A DNA stretch of 64,000 nucleotides from Gemmatimonadota bacterium (GTDB lineage Bacteria > Latescibacterota > UBA2968). The stretch spans positions 160,397-224,396 of the forward strand of contig PBWH01000014.1 in NCBI GenBank assembly GCA_002727195.1, in the 5' to 3' direction. The position numbers were made by a program, and so were the translations under genes. The notes beneath the pieces are model-generated. The model was not told where the DNA came from, made no database searches, and saw only the letters and a list, made by a program, of their open reading frames with translations. Shown here one piece after another: positions 1-9,395 of this stretch. Numbering within the stretch: the first letter of the stretch is position 1; every line of letters begins with the position of its first letter.

Positions 1-1
1 G

Positions 2-157
2 TTCGAGCCGGGCACACACGTAATCCTGTCCGGTACCGGCAACCCCGATCACTTGCTCGAGAACATCGGAAGCTTCGATCGGCCCGCCCTGCCTCATGCA
101 GATGTCGACCGCCTGAAGCACATCTTCCGTAACGTCGTCGATATCACCGGCCAATAG
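2..157 (+). CDS. Aldo/keto reductase, C-terminal end (cut by window edge)
   Basis: Open from the first bases of the window to TAG at 155-157, about 51 residues. The segment VILSGTGNPDHLLENI followed by a short helix and a VDITG ending matches the C-terminal NADPH-binding part of aldo/keto reductases, where a Gly-Thr-x-Asn/His-Leu pattern holds the cofactor phosphate. The rest of the enzyme lies outside the window, so completeness cannot be judged. Aldo/keto reductases recur at 19.2 and 20.2 kb. The next reading frame, a broken FAD oxidoreductase, begins 5 bases downstream, which suggests the two were once one transcription unit. Confidence 0.75.
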   Translation, partial: FEPGTHVILSGTGNPDHLLENIGSFDRPALPHADVDRLKHIFRNVVDITGQ

Positions 158-162
158 TAGAC

Positions 163-1334
163 GTCGAATATGTTGTCGTCGGCGCCGGGATGGTGGGTTC
201 GGCCGCGGCACGGTATCTGTCGCCTACATCCGGATCCGTAGCCCTGATCGGCCCTCCCGAGCCGGAAACGTGGTCTTCCCACAAGGGTGTCTTCGCCAGC
301 CACTAAGATGAAGGGCAAATCACCCGCATCCTCGATCCTGATCCTTTCTGGGGTGACGCCGCCCAACGATCCATCCGTGCATATGATGGGATCCACCGCG
401 AAAGTGGCATTTCGTTCTATACAGCAAACGGCTGCCTCCACCTTGGGCTACGTCCGACTGCATCCACAGGGCGGCTGACATAGAAACAAGGCTGGGGGCC
501 CCTTCAGCCAGCTCTCCCATCCACAGCTCGCATCAAAGTTCCAACACCTTCATTTCCCGGACAGCTTCACCGGACTGTTCGAGGCGGCTCCCACCGACCA
601 TATCTCACCTTGAGCCCTGGTCTCTGCGCAGACGACTCCAGCCGCCCGCAGCGGCTGCCAACTGGTTTCCCGCCCCTGTTCAATCGCTCAAACCGACGAA
701 TGACAACTGCCGAACCAACCTGGTCTCGGAAGAAGCAATCACGGCCGCACACGTGATCCTCGCCTGCGGAGCATTCACAAACGCCCTTCTCGGAACACCG
801 ATCAATCTGATGACCAGGGACCGCGTGATTCTGCTCGTAGAGATAAGGGAGCGTCTACTTCCCAGGTTCTCGGATCTGCCTTCTCTGATCGTTAAAGACC
901 TGGATGGAAAGACGGCTCTACGTTCAGTTTATTCACTACCGCCGATTACCTACCCGGATGGCAAGGTCTACTACAAGATTAGCGGCGATTTCGAAGGGAC
1001 AACGGGCTTCCGTGATGTGGACGAAGCGAAGGAGTGATTCAGGTCCGGAGGCGGTCCCGGAGAGGGTGAGGCGTTGATCGAGGTTGTGGGGGAGATGTTG
1101 CCTGAGATGGATCTAACAGTGGCGGTCACCAAACCGTGCGTCAACTGCTACACACCGAACGGGCTTCCATACATATGGGCGCTTCCCGGCAACGAGCGTC
1201 TGATCATCTGCGCCGGAGGAAACAGTAGGGCGGCGAAATCATCCGATGAACTCGGAAGGCTTGCGGCACGCCTTAGGATGGGAGAGTGGGACTCGACCTT
1301 CGACGTCGAACAGTTCGTCCCAGTAATCCTTTGA
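163..1334 (+). pseudogene. FAD-dependent oxidoreductase (DAO family), degraded
   Basis: The N-terminus reads VVVGAGMVGSAAARYLS, a classic FAD-binding Rossmann GxGxxG. It is followed by VFASH, an in-frame TAA at 304-306 where Tyr is expected, then DEGQITRILDPDPFWG, which fits the DAO consensus. The frame is lost between about 480 and 720. It resumes in another frame at about 735 (ITAAHVILACGAFTNALLG, the second FAD-contact strand) and runs to 1334, with one more in-frame TGA at 1035-1037 where Trp is expected (KE-stop-FRSGG). I therefore see two nonsense codons and at least one frameshift in an enzyme of about 390 residues. It probably oxidised an amino-acid-like substrate. The family is clear and the exact substrate is unknown. 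Confidence 0.8.
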
Positions 1335-1376
1335 GGAAAAACGCACCCGGTACCTAAGGGCGACCGCGTCTGAGGA

Positions 1377-1765
1377 TCAGTCGCCGAAAAGGTCGGCGGA
1401 GAACCGCTCCACGATCGTAGCTAAGGGGACGTCATCATCGACCAGCCGATAGCATAGTGCAGCGAAGGTCTGAACTTCGAGGATGCCGGTCAGATCTACG
1501 TTGGCGTTGTCTTGAGACTCGACGCCGAACCACAACATCTCTCGCCTGTGGCGGACACGGTATTCGTCGAGTATCCACCACCGATGCCCTCGATCTTCCA
1601 GACCTGCTTCGGGCCTGCATCGAGCCAGGCTTGCAGCAAACCGGTCTCGCTCGACTTCCCCGTTCTACCCTCACCCCGCCACTCCGGCCAGTCCCCCGAC
1701 CACGCCGTCGACGTCAACGCCAACATAACCCCAACACACATCCCGACAACAGCCTTACGCATCAC
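1377..1765 (-). pseudogene. PQQ/quinoprotein beta-propeller N-terminal fragment
   Basis: On the minus strand an ATG at 1765 opens a good signal peptide (MMRKAVVGMCVGVMLAL...AWSGDWPEWRG). WPxWRGxxRTG followed by VWKIEGIGGGYS is the start of the PQQ-binding-like propeller proteins common in Planctomycetes-type genomes, which normally exceed 400 residues. After about 65 residues the propeller similarity stops. A different frame continues to a TGA at 1377-1379 with no family I recognise (LWFGVESQDNANVDL and ATIVERFSADLFGD). I read this as a 5' fragment joined to unrelated or decayed sequence. Confidence 0.6.
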
Positions 1766-2015
1766 GACCTCCAGAATCAGTTTCTTCTAGCTATCAATCG
1801 AACCCTAACTTAACTATAGGAACCGGATAAACAGCATTCGGTCAAACCCTGACCACATTGCAGCAGGCTGGAGGCAGCAGATCGATTCCGAAAAGTCGTC
1901 GTCCCAATCAGGCGACGTTACTCGCAACAAGCGTGTCCCCCTCAGACACTACCTTTCCCTCCTCGCCCAATACCTGAGCCCGCACAAAGGCCGCGTCACC
2001 GCGCTGGCCATCAGT

Positions 2016-3674
2016 ATGGCTGCCGGCATCGGGCTGAACCTGGCCAATCCCCAGATCCTTCGCTTCTTCATCGACACAGCGCAGACCGATGGGCTGGTCA
2101 GCGAACTCGTCTGGGCCGGCACCCTCTTCCTGGGCGTGGGATTCGCTCGGCAGATCGTTCAGCTTCTCAGTTCCTACCTGGGTCAGGATGTCGGCTGGCG
2201 TGCCACCAACCGGATGCGCAACAGCCTCGCCCACCATTGTCTCAACCTGGACATGGGTTTCCACCACCTCCGCACGCCCGGTGAAATGATCGAGCGTGTC
2301 GACGGAGACACGACCGCCCTCTCGAACTTCTTCTCACAGTTCGTCCTGCAGATCATCGGCAGTATTGTCTTCCTGATCGGCGTTCTGGTCCTCGTGTTCA
2401 TGGAGGATTGGCGCGTCGGCACTGCTCTGAGCCTGTTCTCCCTCGTTGCATTCGGCGTCCTCAACCTGACACGAAGCATCGCCGTTCCCATCTACACGGC
2501 CGAGCGCGAGAGTTACGCGCGACTCTACGGATTTATCGAAGAGCGGCTGATCGGTCTAGAGGATATCCGGACGAACGGCGCGAGCCAATATGCGACCAAC
2601 GGGTTCCACGATACGAACAACGTCGTGTTCGCGCGGGTTAAGAGGTCGGAAGTGATGAGCGAGCTTCTCCAGGCGATCACGGGAATTCTATTCGTGCTCG
2701 GATACGCCCTGGCGATGAGCATGGGGATCTGGCTGTATCAGGACGGGCCCTTCACCATCGGATCCGTCTACCTGATCTTCCACTACACCTCCATGCTCAG
2801 GGAACCGCTGTTCCAGCTCAGTCGACAGATCAACGAGCTTCAGCGCGCCACCGCCGGTTTGCAGCGGATCGAGGAACTGCATCGTGTCGAGACGACCATC
2901 GCGGACGGAACAGATCCTCTGTCTGAACAACATCCTCTGTCTGTCCACTTTGGCGGTGTCACGTTCGCTTACAACCCGGGTGAACCCGTCCTCGAGAACG
3001 TCACGTTCGACATCGAACCCGGTAAGGTATTGGGACTCTTGGGGCGAACCGGAAGCGGCAAGACCACCACCACACGCCTTCTCTTCCGGTTCTACGACAT
3101 CCAGAGCGGCACGATTCGCCTTGGCGACCAGTCGATCTCTGACATCCAGCTCAGCGACCTGCGCAAACACGTCGGCCTGGTCACCCAGGACGTTCAGCTC
3201 TTCAATGCGACGGTTCGTGAGAACCTGACGCTCTTTAACCCGGACATTCCCGAAGACAAGATCGCTGCGACACTGGATGATCTGGGTCTGGGGCCGTGGT
3301 ATGAGAACCTGCCAAACGGACTCGACACCGAAATCGCGTCTGGCAGTTCGGGTCTGTCTGCGGGCGAAGCTCAGCTCCTCGCGTTTGCTCGCGTTTTCCT
3401 GAAGGATCCGGGACTCGTCATCCTCGACGAACCCTCATCGCGTCTCGATCCCGCAACGGAACGCAAGATCAACCACGCTGTCGAACACCTGCTCGAAAAC
3501 CGAACGGGCATCATCATCGCGCACCGTCTGGATACCGTCGAGACGGTCGACGACATCATGATTCTCGATGGCGGGACCATCCTTGAACACGGCCGCCGCA
3601 GCGACCTGGTCGCGAACGAGAACTCGCAGTTCTCACGACTGCTCAAGACAGGGTTGGAGGAGTTGATCGCGTGA
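2016..3674 (+). CDS. ABC exporter half-transporter, subunit 1 (membrane plus ATPase)
   Basis: An MsbA/LmrA-type exporter half: about 300 residues of membrane domain followed by a nucleotide-binding domain. Walker A GRTGSGKTTT lies near residue 345, the signature motif is LSAGEAQ rather than LSGGQ, Walker B is LVILDEPSSRLDP with the catalytic Glu present, and the switch His is in IIIAHRLDTV. The ATG at 2016 probably misses the true N-terminus. The same frame is open back to 1809 and encodes a typical first elbow helix (LRHYLSLLAQYLSPHKGR), but holds no ATG, GTG or TTG, so the real start is unresolved. Its stop overlaps the GTG of the next gene, so the two are translationally coupled partners of a heterodimeric exporter. 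The substrate cannot be deduced. Confidence 0.9.
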   Translation: MAAGIGLNLANPQILRFFIDTAQTDGLVSELVWAGTLFLGVGFARQIVQLLSSYLGQDVGWRATNRMRNSLAHHCLNLDMGFHHLRTPGEMIERVDGDTTALSNFFSQFVLQIIGSIVFLIGVLVLVFMEDWRVGTALSLFSLVAFGVLNLTRSIAVPIYTAERESYARLYGFIEERLIGLEDIRTNGASQYATNGFHDTNNVVFARVKRSEVMSELLQAITGILFVLGYALAMSMGIWLYQDGPFTIGSVYLIFHYTSMLREPLFQLSRQINELQRATAGLQRIEELHRVETTIADGTDPLSEQHPLSVHFGGVTFAYNPGEPVLENVTFDIEPGKVLGLLGRTGSGKTTTTRLLFRFYDIQSGTIRLGDQSISDIQLSDLRKHVGLVTQDVQLFNATVRENLTLFNPDIPEDKIAATLDDLGLGPWYENLPNGLDTEIASGSSGLSAGEAQLLAFARVFLKDPGLVILDEPSSRLDPATERKINHAVEHLLENRTGIIIAHRLDTVETVDDIMILDGGTILEHGRRSDLVANENSQFSRLLKTGLEELIA

Positions 3675-5434
3675 CGATGGGTCAGACCACATGGCGTCTG
3701 CTCAAGTTCAGACCCCTCCTGTTCATCTCGACCGTCTTCTTCCGGGGGATCGACGACGTTGCGCCGTTCCTGGCTGGCGTGTTGATGAAGGGCTTCTTCG
3801 ACGCGCTCACCGGTCAGGCCGAAGCAGGCTTCACGCCCTACACGATCGTCGCGCTTTTCGTGGCCGTGGAAATCGGTGACCGGATCGCCTTGATGGGATC
3901 CGCTTACTGCTGGCCACGCTGGTGGTATGGGATCGAGACTTTGCTTCGACGCAACCTGATCACGGCGATCCTCGAAGTACGAGATCCCACTCGTATTTCG
4001 AGCACGTCCGGCGAGGTGACCAACCGATTCCGCGACGACGTCGTGGGCATCGTCGGCTACCTGAACCGCTACATCCACATGTGGGGCAACCTCGTGTTCG
4101 CCGGGCTCGCCATCAACTACATGGCGAACATCGACGCGACCATCACCGCCATCACGATCGTCCCCGCGATCTGCGTCGTCGTCGTCGTCGACTTTGCCAG
4201 GAAGCTGATCCACAAGTATCGGACAGCTCAGCGTATCGCCACCGAGCGGGCCACCAACTTCATCAACGAGATGTTCCAGTCGATCCTGGCCGTCAAAGTG
4301 GCAACGACCGAAGACCACGTAACGCAGCGATTCCGCCAGCTCAACGACGAACGCCGGAAGTCGACGCTCATCGACAACATGCTCAACGAGGTGTTGAACT
4401 CTATCAACTTCAACCTCGGCCATATCGCGACCGGTGTAATTCTCATCCTCGTCGCGGAGAAGGCGAAGACCGGCACGTTCACGGTCGGAGACCTCGCGCT
4501 CTTTACTACCTATGTCGGACAGGTCGCCCGAAGCGGTTCGCTCCTGGGTACGATTCTGGCCAACCATAAACGTGCTGAAGTCAGCTACGAGCGCGTGTCC
4601 GACACCATCGACAACCTGCCTGGGAGTCGCCTATCCGATCACGGGCCTGTCTACTTCACCGAGCCCACCCCGGAGCCGCTCCCACTCGAAATCGCAGAGC
4701 CCGACCGTCTGCGTGAACTGACGGTACGCGGTCTCACCTATACCTATACCGGATCCACGAACGGCATCCACCACATCGATCTGACGTTGAAAGCCGGCTC
4801 GTTCACGGTCGTCACCGGGCAGATTGGCTCCGGTAAGACGACGCTGCTTCGGACTCTGCTCGGCGTACTACCTGCTCGATCGGGCGAGGTCCGCTGGAAC
4901 GGCGCACCCGTTCCGGATCCGAGAACCTTCTTGATCCCGCCGCGGTCGGCCTACACCCCTCAGATCCCGAGACTCTTCAGCGAATCTCTCCGAGAAAACA
5001 TCCTGATGGGCATGCCGTTCGATGAGCAGGGCGTCGATCGTGCCATTCACAACGGCGTGATGGAAGACGACATCCCGACTCTGGAGGCCGGCCTCGAAAC
5101 TGTGGTGGGTCCGCGCGGCGTCAAGCTCTCCGGCGGTCAGATCCAGCGAGCAGCTGCCGCCCGCATGTTCGTGCGGGGCTCGGACCTCCTCGTGTTCGAC
5201 GACCTGTCTTCCGCCCTCGACGTCCAAACCGAGCAGACGCTCTGGTCGCGCGTTTTCGAGCAGCAAGCCGTCACCTGTCTCGTCGTCTCACATCGTCGCC
5301 CCGCCCTGAGACGGGCCGATCAGATCATCGTTCTCAAGAATGGCCACATCGACGCGGTCGGCACACTCGAGGAACTCCTGGACTCGTCCGAAGAGATGCG
5401 CAGCTTGTGGATCGAGGAACAGAACGGCTCATGA
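3671..5434 (+). CDS. ABC exporter half-transporter, subunit 2
   Basis: The second half of the exporter, 587 residues, starting at a GTG that overlaps the stop of subunit 1 (GTGA). The membrane domain is followed by an ATPase with Walker A TGQIGSGKTT near residue 385, a canonical LSGGQIQRAAAAR signature, and Walker B LLVFDDLSSALD in which the catalytic Glu is Asp. The H-loop is LVVSHRR. Together with the altered LSAGE signature in subunit 1, this gives one canonical and one degenerate composite ATP site, the pattern of asymmetric heterodimeric exporters of the BmrCD/TM287-288 kind. A perfect 28-bp inverted repeat follows 5 bases after the stop. Confidence 0.9.
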   Translation: MTMGQTTWRLLKFRPLLFISTVFFRGIDDVAPFLAGVLMKGFFDALTGQAEAGFTPYTIVALFVAVEIGDRIALMGSAYCWPRWWYGIETLLRRNLITAILEVRDPTRISSTSGEVTNRFRDDVVGIVGYLNRYIHMWGNLVFAGLAINYMANIDATITAITIVPAICVVVVVDFARKLIHKYRTAQRIATERATNFINEMFQSILAVKVATTEDHVTQRFRQLNDERRKSTLIDNMLNEVLNSINFNLGHIATGVILILVAEKAKTGTFTVGDLALFTTYVGQVARSGSLLGTILANHKRAEVSYERVSDTIDNLPGSRLSDHGPVYFTEPTPEPLPLEIAEPDRLRELTVRGLTYTYTGSTNGIHHIDLTLKAGSFTVVTGQIGSGKTTLLRTLLGVLPARSGEVRWNGAPVPDPRTFLIPPRSAYTPQIPRLFSESLRENILMGMPFDEQGVDRAIHNGVMEDDIPTLEAGLETVVGPRGVKLSGGQIQRAAAARMFVRGSDLLVFDDLSSALDVQTEQTLWSRVFEQQAVTCLVVSHRRPALRRADQIIVLKNGHIDAVGTLEELLDSSEEMRSLWIEEQNGS

Positions 5435-5439
5435 AGAAC

Positions 5440-5500
5440 GAATCGTTTGCCCCTCGACACACCCCACTGTCGGTGGGGTGTGTCGAGGGGCAAACGATTC
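5440..5500. repeat. Perfect 28-bp inverted repeat, 5-nt loop
   Basis: The left arm 5440-5467 is the exact reverse complement of 5473-5500, with loop TGTCG. The arms carry TTTGCCCCTCGACACACCCC. It sits directly behind the exporter stop codon. There is no run of T after it, so a bidirectional terminator, an mRNA-stabilising hairpin or a palindromic mobile repeat are all possible. Confidence 0.95.
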
Positions 5501-5594
5501 ATATGCGATCTGACCTATCGTGCTTCGATACGTCGCACACATCTCTTTCCGGGTTCTCACGCAGTGAACTGGTTCCTTCTTGCGCCTACTCAGC

Positions 5595-6884
5595 ATGAAC
5601 GGTGACGTCCTGCCACATGAAGTAAGACACTCCCGCCTGATCAACGCCTCACCCGTCTACTACGGATGGGTCATCCTCTTCGTCGGCGCCGTCGGAAGTA
5701 TCCTCAGCAGTCCCGGCCAGACTTACGTCATCTCCGTCTTCATCGACTACTTCATCAAAGACCTCGGTGTAGATCGCTGGTTGGTCAGCACCCTCTACAC
5801 CGCGGGCACGCTCGGCGGAAGCTTCGCGCTTCCCTTCGTCGGTCGACAGATCGACAAGCGAGGCCCACGTCTGATCCTCGGCTACGTCTGCGTGCTCTTC
5901 GGGCTGACCTGTATCGGAATGGGCTATGTCAAGGGAGCAGTGGGGCTTGGGCTAGGGTTCTTTGCGCTTCGGATGCTCGGCCAGGGCAGCCTGGGCCTCG
6001 TGTGCAAGAATGCGATCAATCAGTGGTGGGTTCGTAGGAGAGGATTCGTGATGGGCATCGCGGGCGTGGCTGCCTCGTTGCTCGGAAGCGGGTCATTCCC
6101 CGGGCTCGTCAACTGGATGATCCCGGAGTTCGGGTGGCGGACCTCTTATATCATCCTCGGCTTTGGCGTGCTCACCATCATGGTCCCGTTGGGAGCCATC
6201 TTTATCCGGAACCGACCGGAAGACTATGGGCTCCAGCCGGACGGACACGCAGAGGATAACGAGGCAAAAGGGGATGACGAACCCCTCGAGGTCAACTGGA
6301 CGCTCGACGAAGCGATCCGAACTCCGACGTTCTGGATCGTATCCGCCTCACTGGGCTCGATGAGCGCGCTCAGTACCGGCATGACCTTCCACTTCTTCAG
6401 CATCTTCGACGACAGCGGTCTGTCTTCTTCCGTCGCGGCCTCTGTCTTCCTGCCCATCGCCGCCGTCGGGGCGTCCGTTCAGTTTGCGGGCGGACTGTTG
6501 ATCGATCGTATCCCCGTCCGCCTGATGGTCGCCGTAGCCCTCCTCCTTCAGTCGACGGCCCTGGTCATGGCCTCGATCCTCACGGGTGCCGAGATGGCGC
6601 TCGGGATGGGTGTCATCATGGGCATGCGCGGCGGCCTGCAGCTGATCGTCAGCAGCGTCGTCTGGGCGAAATTCTTCGGACGTCGCTATCTGGGAAGTAT
6701 CACAGGTGTGTCGTCAACGCTGATGGTCGGCAGTTCAGCGCTTGGGCCAATGCCCTTCGGTGTCGCGCGCGACATCTTTGGCAGCTATCATCTCGTCCTG
6801 AATGCCTTCGCCGTGATCCCGACCATCCTGGCGGTCCTGTGCCTGGTTTACGCCAAAACGCCTAGACGAAAGAGCGGTCCGTGA
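5595..6884 (+). CDS. Major facilitator superfamily transporter (oxalate/formate or MCT-like)
   Basis: About 430 residues with 12 predicted membrane helices and a hydrophilic central loop (RPEDYGLQPDG...). The N-terminus SPVYYGWVILFVGA and the loop-2 motif GRQIDKRGPR resemble oxalate/formate antiporter and monocarboxylate-type MFS proteins. I prefer ATG 5595; a TTG at 5580 in the same frame is an alternative. The stop TGA overlaps the ATG of the following sialidase-like gene by one base, so the two are probably co-translated. That makes a sugar-acid or other carboxylate released from glycans a plausible but unproven substrate. Confidence 0.85.
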   Translation: MNGDVLPHEVRHSRLINASPVYYGWVILFVGAVGSILSSPGQTYVISVFIDYFIKDLGVDRWLVSTLYTAGTLGGSFALPFVGRQIDKRGPRLILGYVCVLFGLTCIGMGYVKGAVGLGLGFFALRMLGQGSLGLVCKNAINQWWVRRRGFVMGIAGVAASLLGSGSFPGLVNWMIPEFGWRTSYIILGFGVLTIMVPLGAIFIRNRPEDYGLQPDGHAEDNEAKGDDEPLEVNWTLDEAIRTPTFWIVSASLGSMSALSTGMTFHFFSIFDDSGLSSSVAASVFLPIAAVGASVQFAGGLLIDRIPVRLMVAVALLLQSTALVMASILTGAEMALGMGVIMGMRGGLQLIVSSVVWAKFFGRRYLGSITGVSSTLMVGSSALGPMPFGVARDIFGSYHLVLNAFAVIPTILAVLCLVYAKTPRRKSGP

Positions 6885-8110
6885 TGGAAGTCATCTCCAG
6901 AGACGTATTCGTTCCATCTCCTGGTCCTGGACAGGGCGTGATGGGCGGCAGCTTCTACACGCAGCGTGATGGTCTGCGGCTGATGAGCGTCCACGCCATC
7001 ACCCAGCGTAGCGACACGGTGGAGGTCGCATATATCCGCTACTCAGATGACAACGGTGTGACCTGGGGCGACACGACCGAGTGGCCGATGCACTTCGAAG
7101 CGGAGGGCGGTCAGGGCCGGCGTCATTTCTGGGGTGGATACCTGGATCAGACAACTGACCGCTTTATCTCAATGTGGAATCAAGGTGTACTGCCCACCGA
7201 CGATCCCCTCGAAGGGATGCGTCAATGGGCGCTCCACTATGCGGTGTCAGAAGACGGTGGAAAGAGCGAGATACTACGCGAGCAGGTCGTTCACGAGGGT
7301 GACGAATACGACGGGATCCACCACCTCCCCGGGGTCACGAAGGGCAAGAATTGCGTCATGGTCGGTGATCGAGGTCAGGTACCGTTGACCAGAAGCGACG
7401 GTGTCATTCTCGTTCCCGTCCAGAGTACACCTGTCGGCCCTGACGGCGACTACGCCAATCCGGGCCGGGGATACACTTACACCGACTGCATGATGCTGAA
7501 AGGGACGTGGCGAGAGGATGGTGGTTTGAACTGGACCTGCTCAGAACGTGTGCTGGGCGATCCGGAAAGGACGACGCGCGGCGTGATCGAACCAACGATC
7601 GCCGAGCTGACCGACGGCAATATCCTGATGGTCATGCGTGGCAGCAATGACGCGGTGCCCGAATGGCCCGGCCACAAGTGGATGGCGTTCTCGCGAGACG
7701 GTGGAGACACGTGGACGGAAGCTTCGCCGTGGACGTATGAGGACGGCTTCGCCTTCCACTCACCGAGCGCCTGTTCGCAGCTGCTCCCCCACTCGAACGG
7801 GAAACTCTACTGGATCGGGAACCTCACACAGGAAAATCCACGCGGCAATCGTCCACGCTATCCGATCGTCATCGGCCAAGTCGATCAGGATAAGGGTCTG
7901 CTGATCCGAGACTCCGTCACCCCGTTGGATGATCGCCAACCCGGTGAGAGCGAACGGATGACCCTGTCCAACTTCCACTCGCGAGAGGATCGCGAGACGG
8001 GACACATCCTCACCTTCCTGCCCCGCTTCTTCGTCAACAGCGAGGAGGGCGAGCATAGGTTCACGGCGCTCAGATCACCTGCCGGATATGACGTCCCCAG
8101 ACGAGGGTAG
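6884..8110 (+). CDS. Sialidase-like BNR/Asp-box propeller protein
   Basis: A protein of 408 residues with repeated Asp-box motifs: SDDNGVTW near residue 47, SEDGGKS near 123 and SRDGGDTW near 270, spaced as in six-bladed sialidase propellers. EPTIAELTDGNILMVMRG around 228 fits the catalytic Glu region of BNR exo-sialidase-like proteins. No signal peptide is visible, so it may be cytoplasmic. ATG 6884 overlaps the MFS stop. Many family members act on sugars other than sialic acid or have no proven activity, so the substrate is open. Confidence 0.85.
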   Translation: MEVISRDVFVPSPGPGQGVMGGSFYTQRDGLRLMSVHAITQRSDTVEVAYIRYSDDNGVTWGDTTEWPMHFEAEGGQGRRHFWGGYLDQTTDRFISMWNQGVLPTDDPLEGMRQWALHYAVSEDGGKSEILREQVVHEGDEYDGIHHLPGVTKGKNCVMVGDRGQVPLTRSDGVILVPVQSTPVGPDGDYANPGRGYTYTDCMMLKGTWREDGGLNWTCSERVLGDPERTTRGVIEPTIAELTDGNILMVMRGSNDAVPEWPGHKWMAFSRDGGDTWTEASPWTYEDGFAFHSPSACSQLLPHSNGKLYWIGNLTQENPRGNRPRYPIVIGQVDQDKGLLIRDSVTPLDDRQPGESERMTLSNFHSREDRETGHILTFLPRFFVNSEEGEHRFTALRSPAGYDVPRRG

Positions 8111-8141
8111 CTGTGGCACCTGGGTTGGGCCGCCAAACGCA

Positions 8142-9395
8142 TCAGGCAAAACGATCCGGGCTCAAGGCCGCCGTGTCATAGCTGATCTCCCTGCCTTCCA
8201 CGATCTGGGATAGGATCCTACCTGACTCAGGACCCAACGAAATCCCAATCGTCGCGTGTCCGGCGCCGATGATCAGGTTGTCGTACGCGTCTGTCCGTCC
8301 GAGTAGGGGAAGCCCATCCGGTGTGCATGGACGCAGACCCCGCCAGATCTCGATCAGCTCCATCTTGTCTGCAGACATTTCAGGGAAGTATGAGGGCATG
8401 GCGTTCAGAATCGACTGCACGCGACGCTGGTTGATCGTCAGATTCAGCCCGGCGAGTTCGAGCGTACCGGCGAAGCGGAAGGTGTCGGCCATGGGTGTGA
8501 CACCGACCTTGGTTTCGGTCATCATCATCGGGAGAGATGGGCAGTTCGGCGGCCGCTTGAAGGTGATGCTGTATCCCTTAGCCGGCTGGATCGGCAGTTT
8601 GAGGCCAAGATCCATTACGACAGCGGGGGACCAGGAGCCTGCGGCCAGGATAACAGTGTCGGCCTGAAAGTCGCCACGCGTCGTGCGAGCAGCGTTAACC
8701 TTCCGGCCGCTCGACTCGAACCCCAAAACCTGACAATTGCTCTCGATCGTCGTGCCCTTCGACCGCCCCTCATTCGCGATCGCCCTGACGAACTGTGCCG
8801 GCTGCAGATGGGCGTCCTCAGGGTAGAACACCCCACCGACTGCGGAGACCGGTGTTTCGGGAACGAGTTTAGCGATCTCCTCCGGCCCGAGTGTTTCCGT
8901 CCGGATACCCGTACGCCCGGCGATCCGCGCATCCTCGATCTTGTGCTCGAGACCCGCCTCGGTATTACACGCGTAGAAAGACCCTTTGTGTTCGTAGCTG
9001 AAATCGAGATGCTCGGCGAACGTCTCGTATCGCTCCAGGCTGTTCAGGTGCATCTCTCGCAGCACCGGCGTCGCCTTCGCCACGTGAGCGTCCGTGCAAG
9101 ACCGGTTGAACTTCCACAGCCACGAGATCAGGTCACGATCCAGCCGCGGCTTGATGTAGAACGGACTTTCCGGGTCGAGCATCCATTTGAGGCCCTGCTT
9201 AACGATTCCCGGTTCTGAGAGCGGCACGCAGTGGCTAGGTACTATCAAACCCGCGTTCCCGTAAGAGCTACCCGCGCAGACGTCCCCCTGGTCGATCAGC
9301 GTCACCGAATGGCCTCGTGTGGACAGCTCGTAGGCTGTGCAGGCGCCGATCACTCCGGCGCCAATCACCAGGATATCACTACCGTTCGCTGCCAC
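8142..9395 (-). CDS. FAD-dependent oxidoreductase, D-amino-acid dehydrogenase (DadA) type
   Basis: A protein of 417 residues with Rossmann motif VIGAGVIGACTAYELSTRG at the N-terminus. It continues with GSSYGNAGLIVPSHCVPLSEPG, the typical DadA region, and has a C-terminal GHATIGISLGPESGR flavin-contact segment. The enzyme class oxidatively deaminates D-amino acids, passing electrons to the quinone pool, or oxidises related imino acids. The GTG start follows the TGA of the PPIase gene directly (TGAGTG), so they share a transcript. It looks intact. Confidence 0.9.
   Translation of the reverse strand: MAANGSDILVIGAGVIGACTAYELSTRGHSVTLIDQGDVCAGSSYGNAGLIVPSHCVPLSEPGIVKQGLKWMLDPESPFYIKPRLDRDLISWLWKFNRSCTDAHVAKATPVLREMHLNSLERYETFAEHLDFSYEHKGSFYACNTEAGLEHKIEDARIAGRTGIRTETLGPEEIAKLVPETPVSAVGGVFYPEDAHLQPAQFVRAIANEGRSKGTTIESNCQVLGFESSGRKVNAARTTRGDFQADTVILAAGSWSPAVVMDLGLKLPIQPAKGYSITFKRPPNCPSLPMMMTETKVGVTPMADTFRFAGTLELAGLNLTINQRRVQSILNAMPSYFPEMSADKMELIEIWRGLRPCTPDGLPLLGRTDAYDNLIIGAGHATIGISLGPESGRILSQIVEGREISYDTAALSPDRFA

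Noticed and set aside
1035-1037. Selenocysteine at the DAO pseudogene TGA
   Set aside because: The family has Trp there, the gene has other lesions, and no convincing hairpin follows.
3371-4567. Long open frame antisense to the ABC exporter genes
   Set aside because: It is the complement of well-supported ABC transporter coding sequence, with low-complexity Asp/Arg-rich translation typical of shadow frames in GC-rich DNA.
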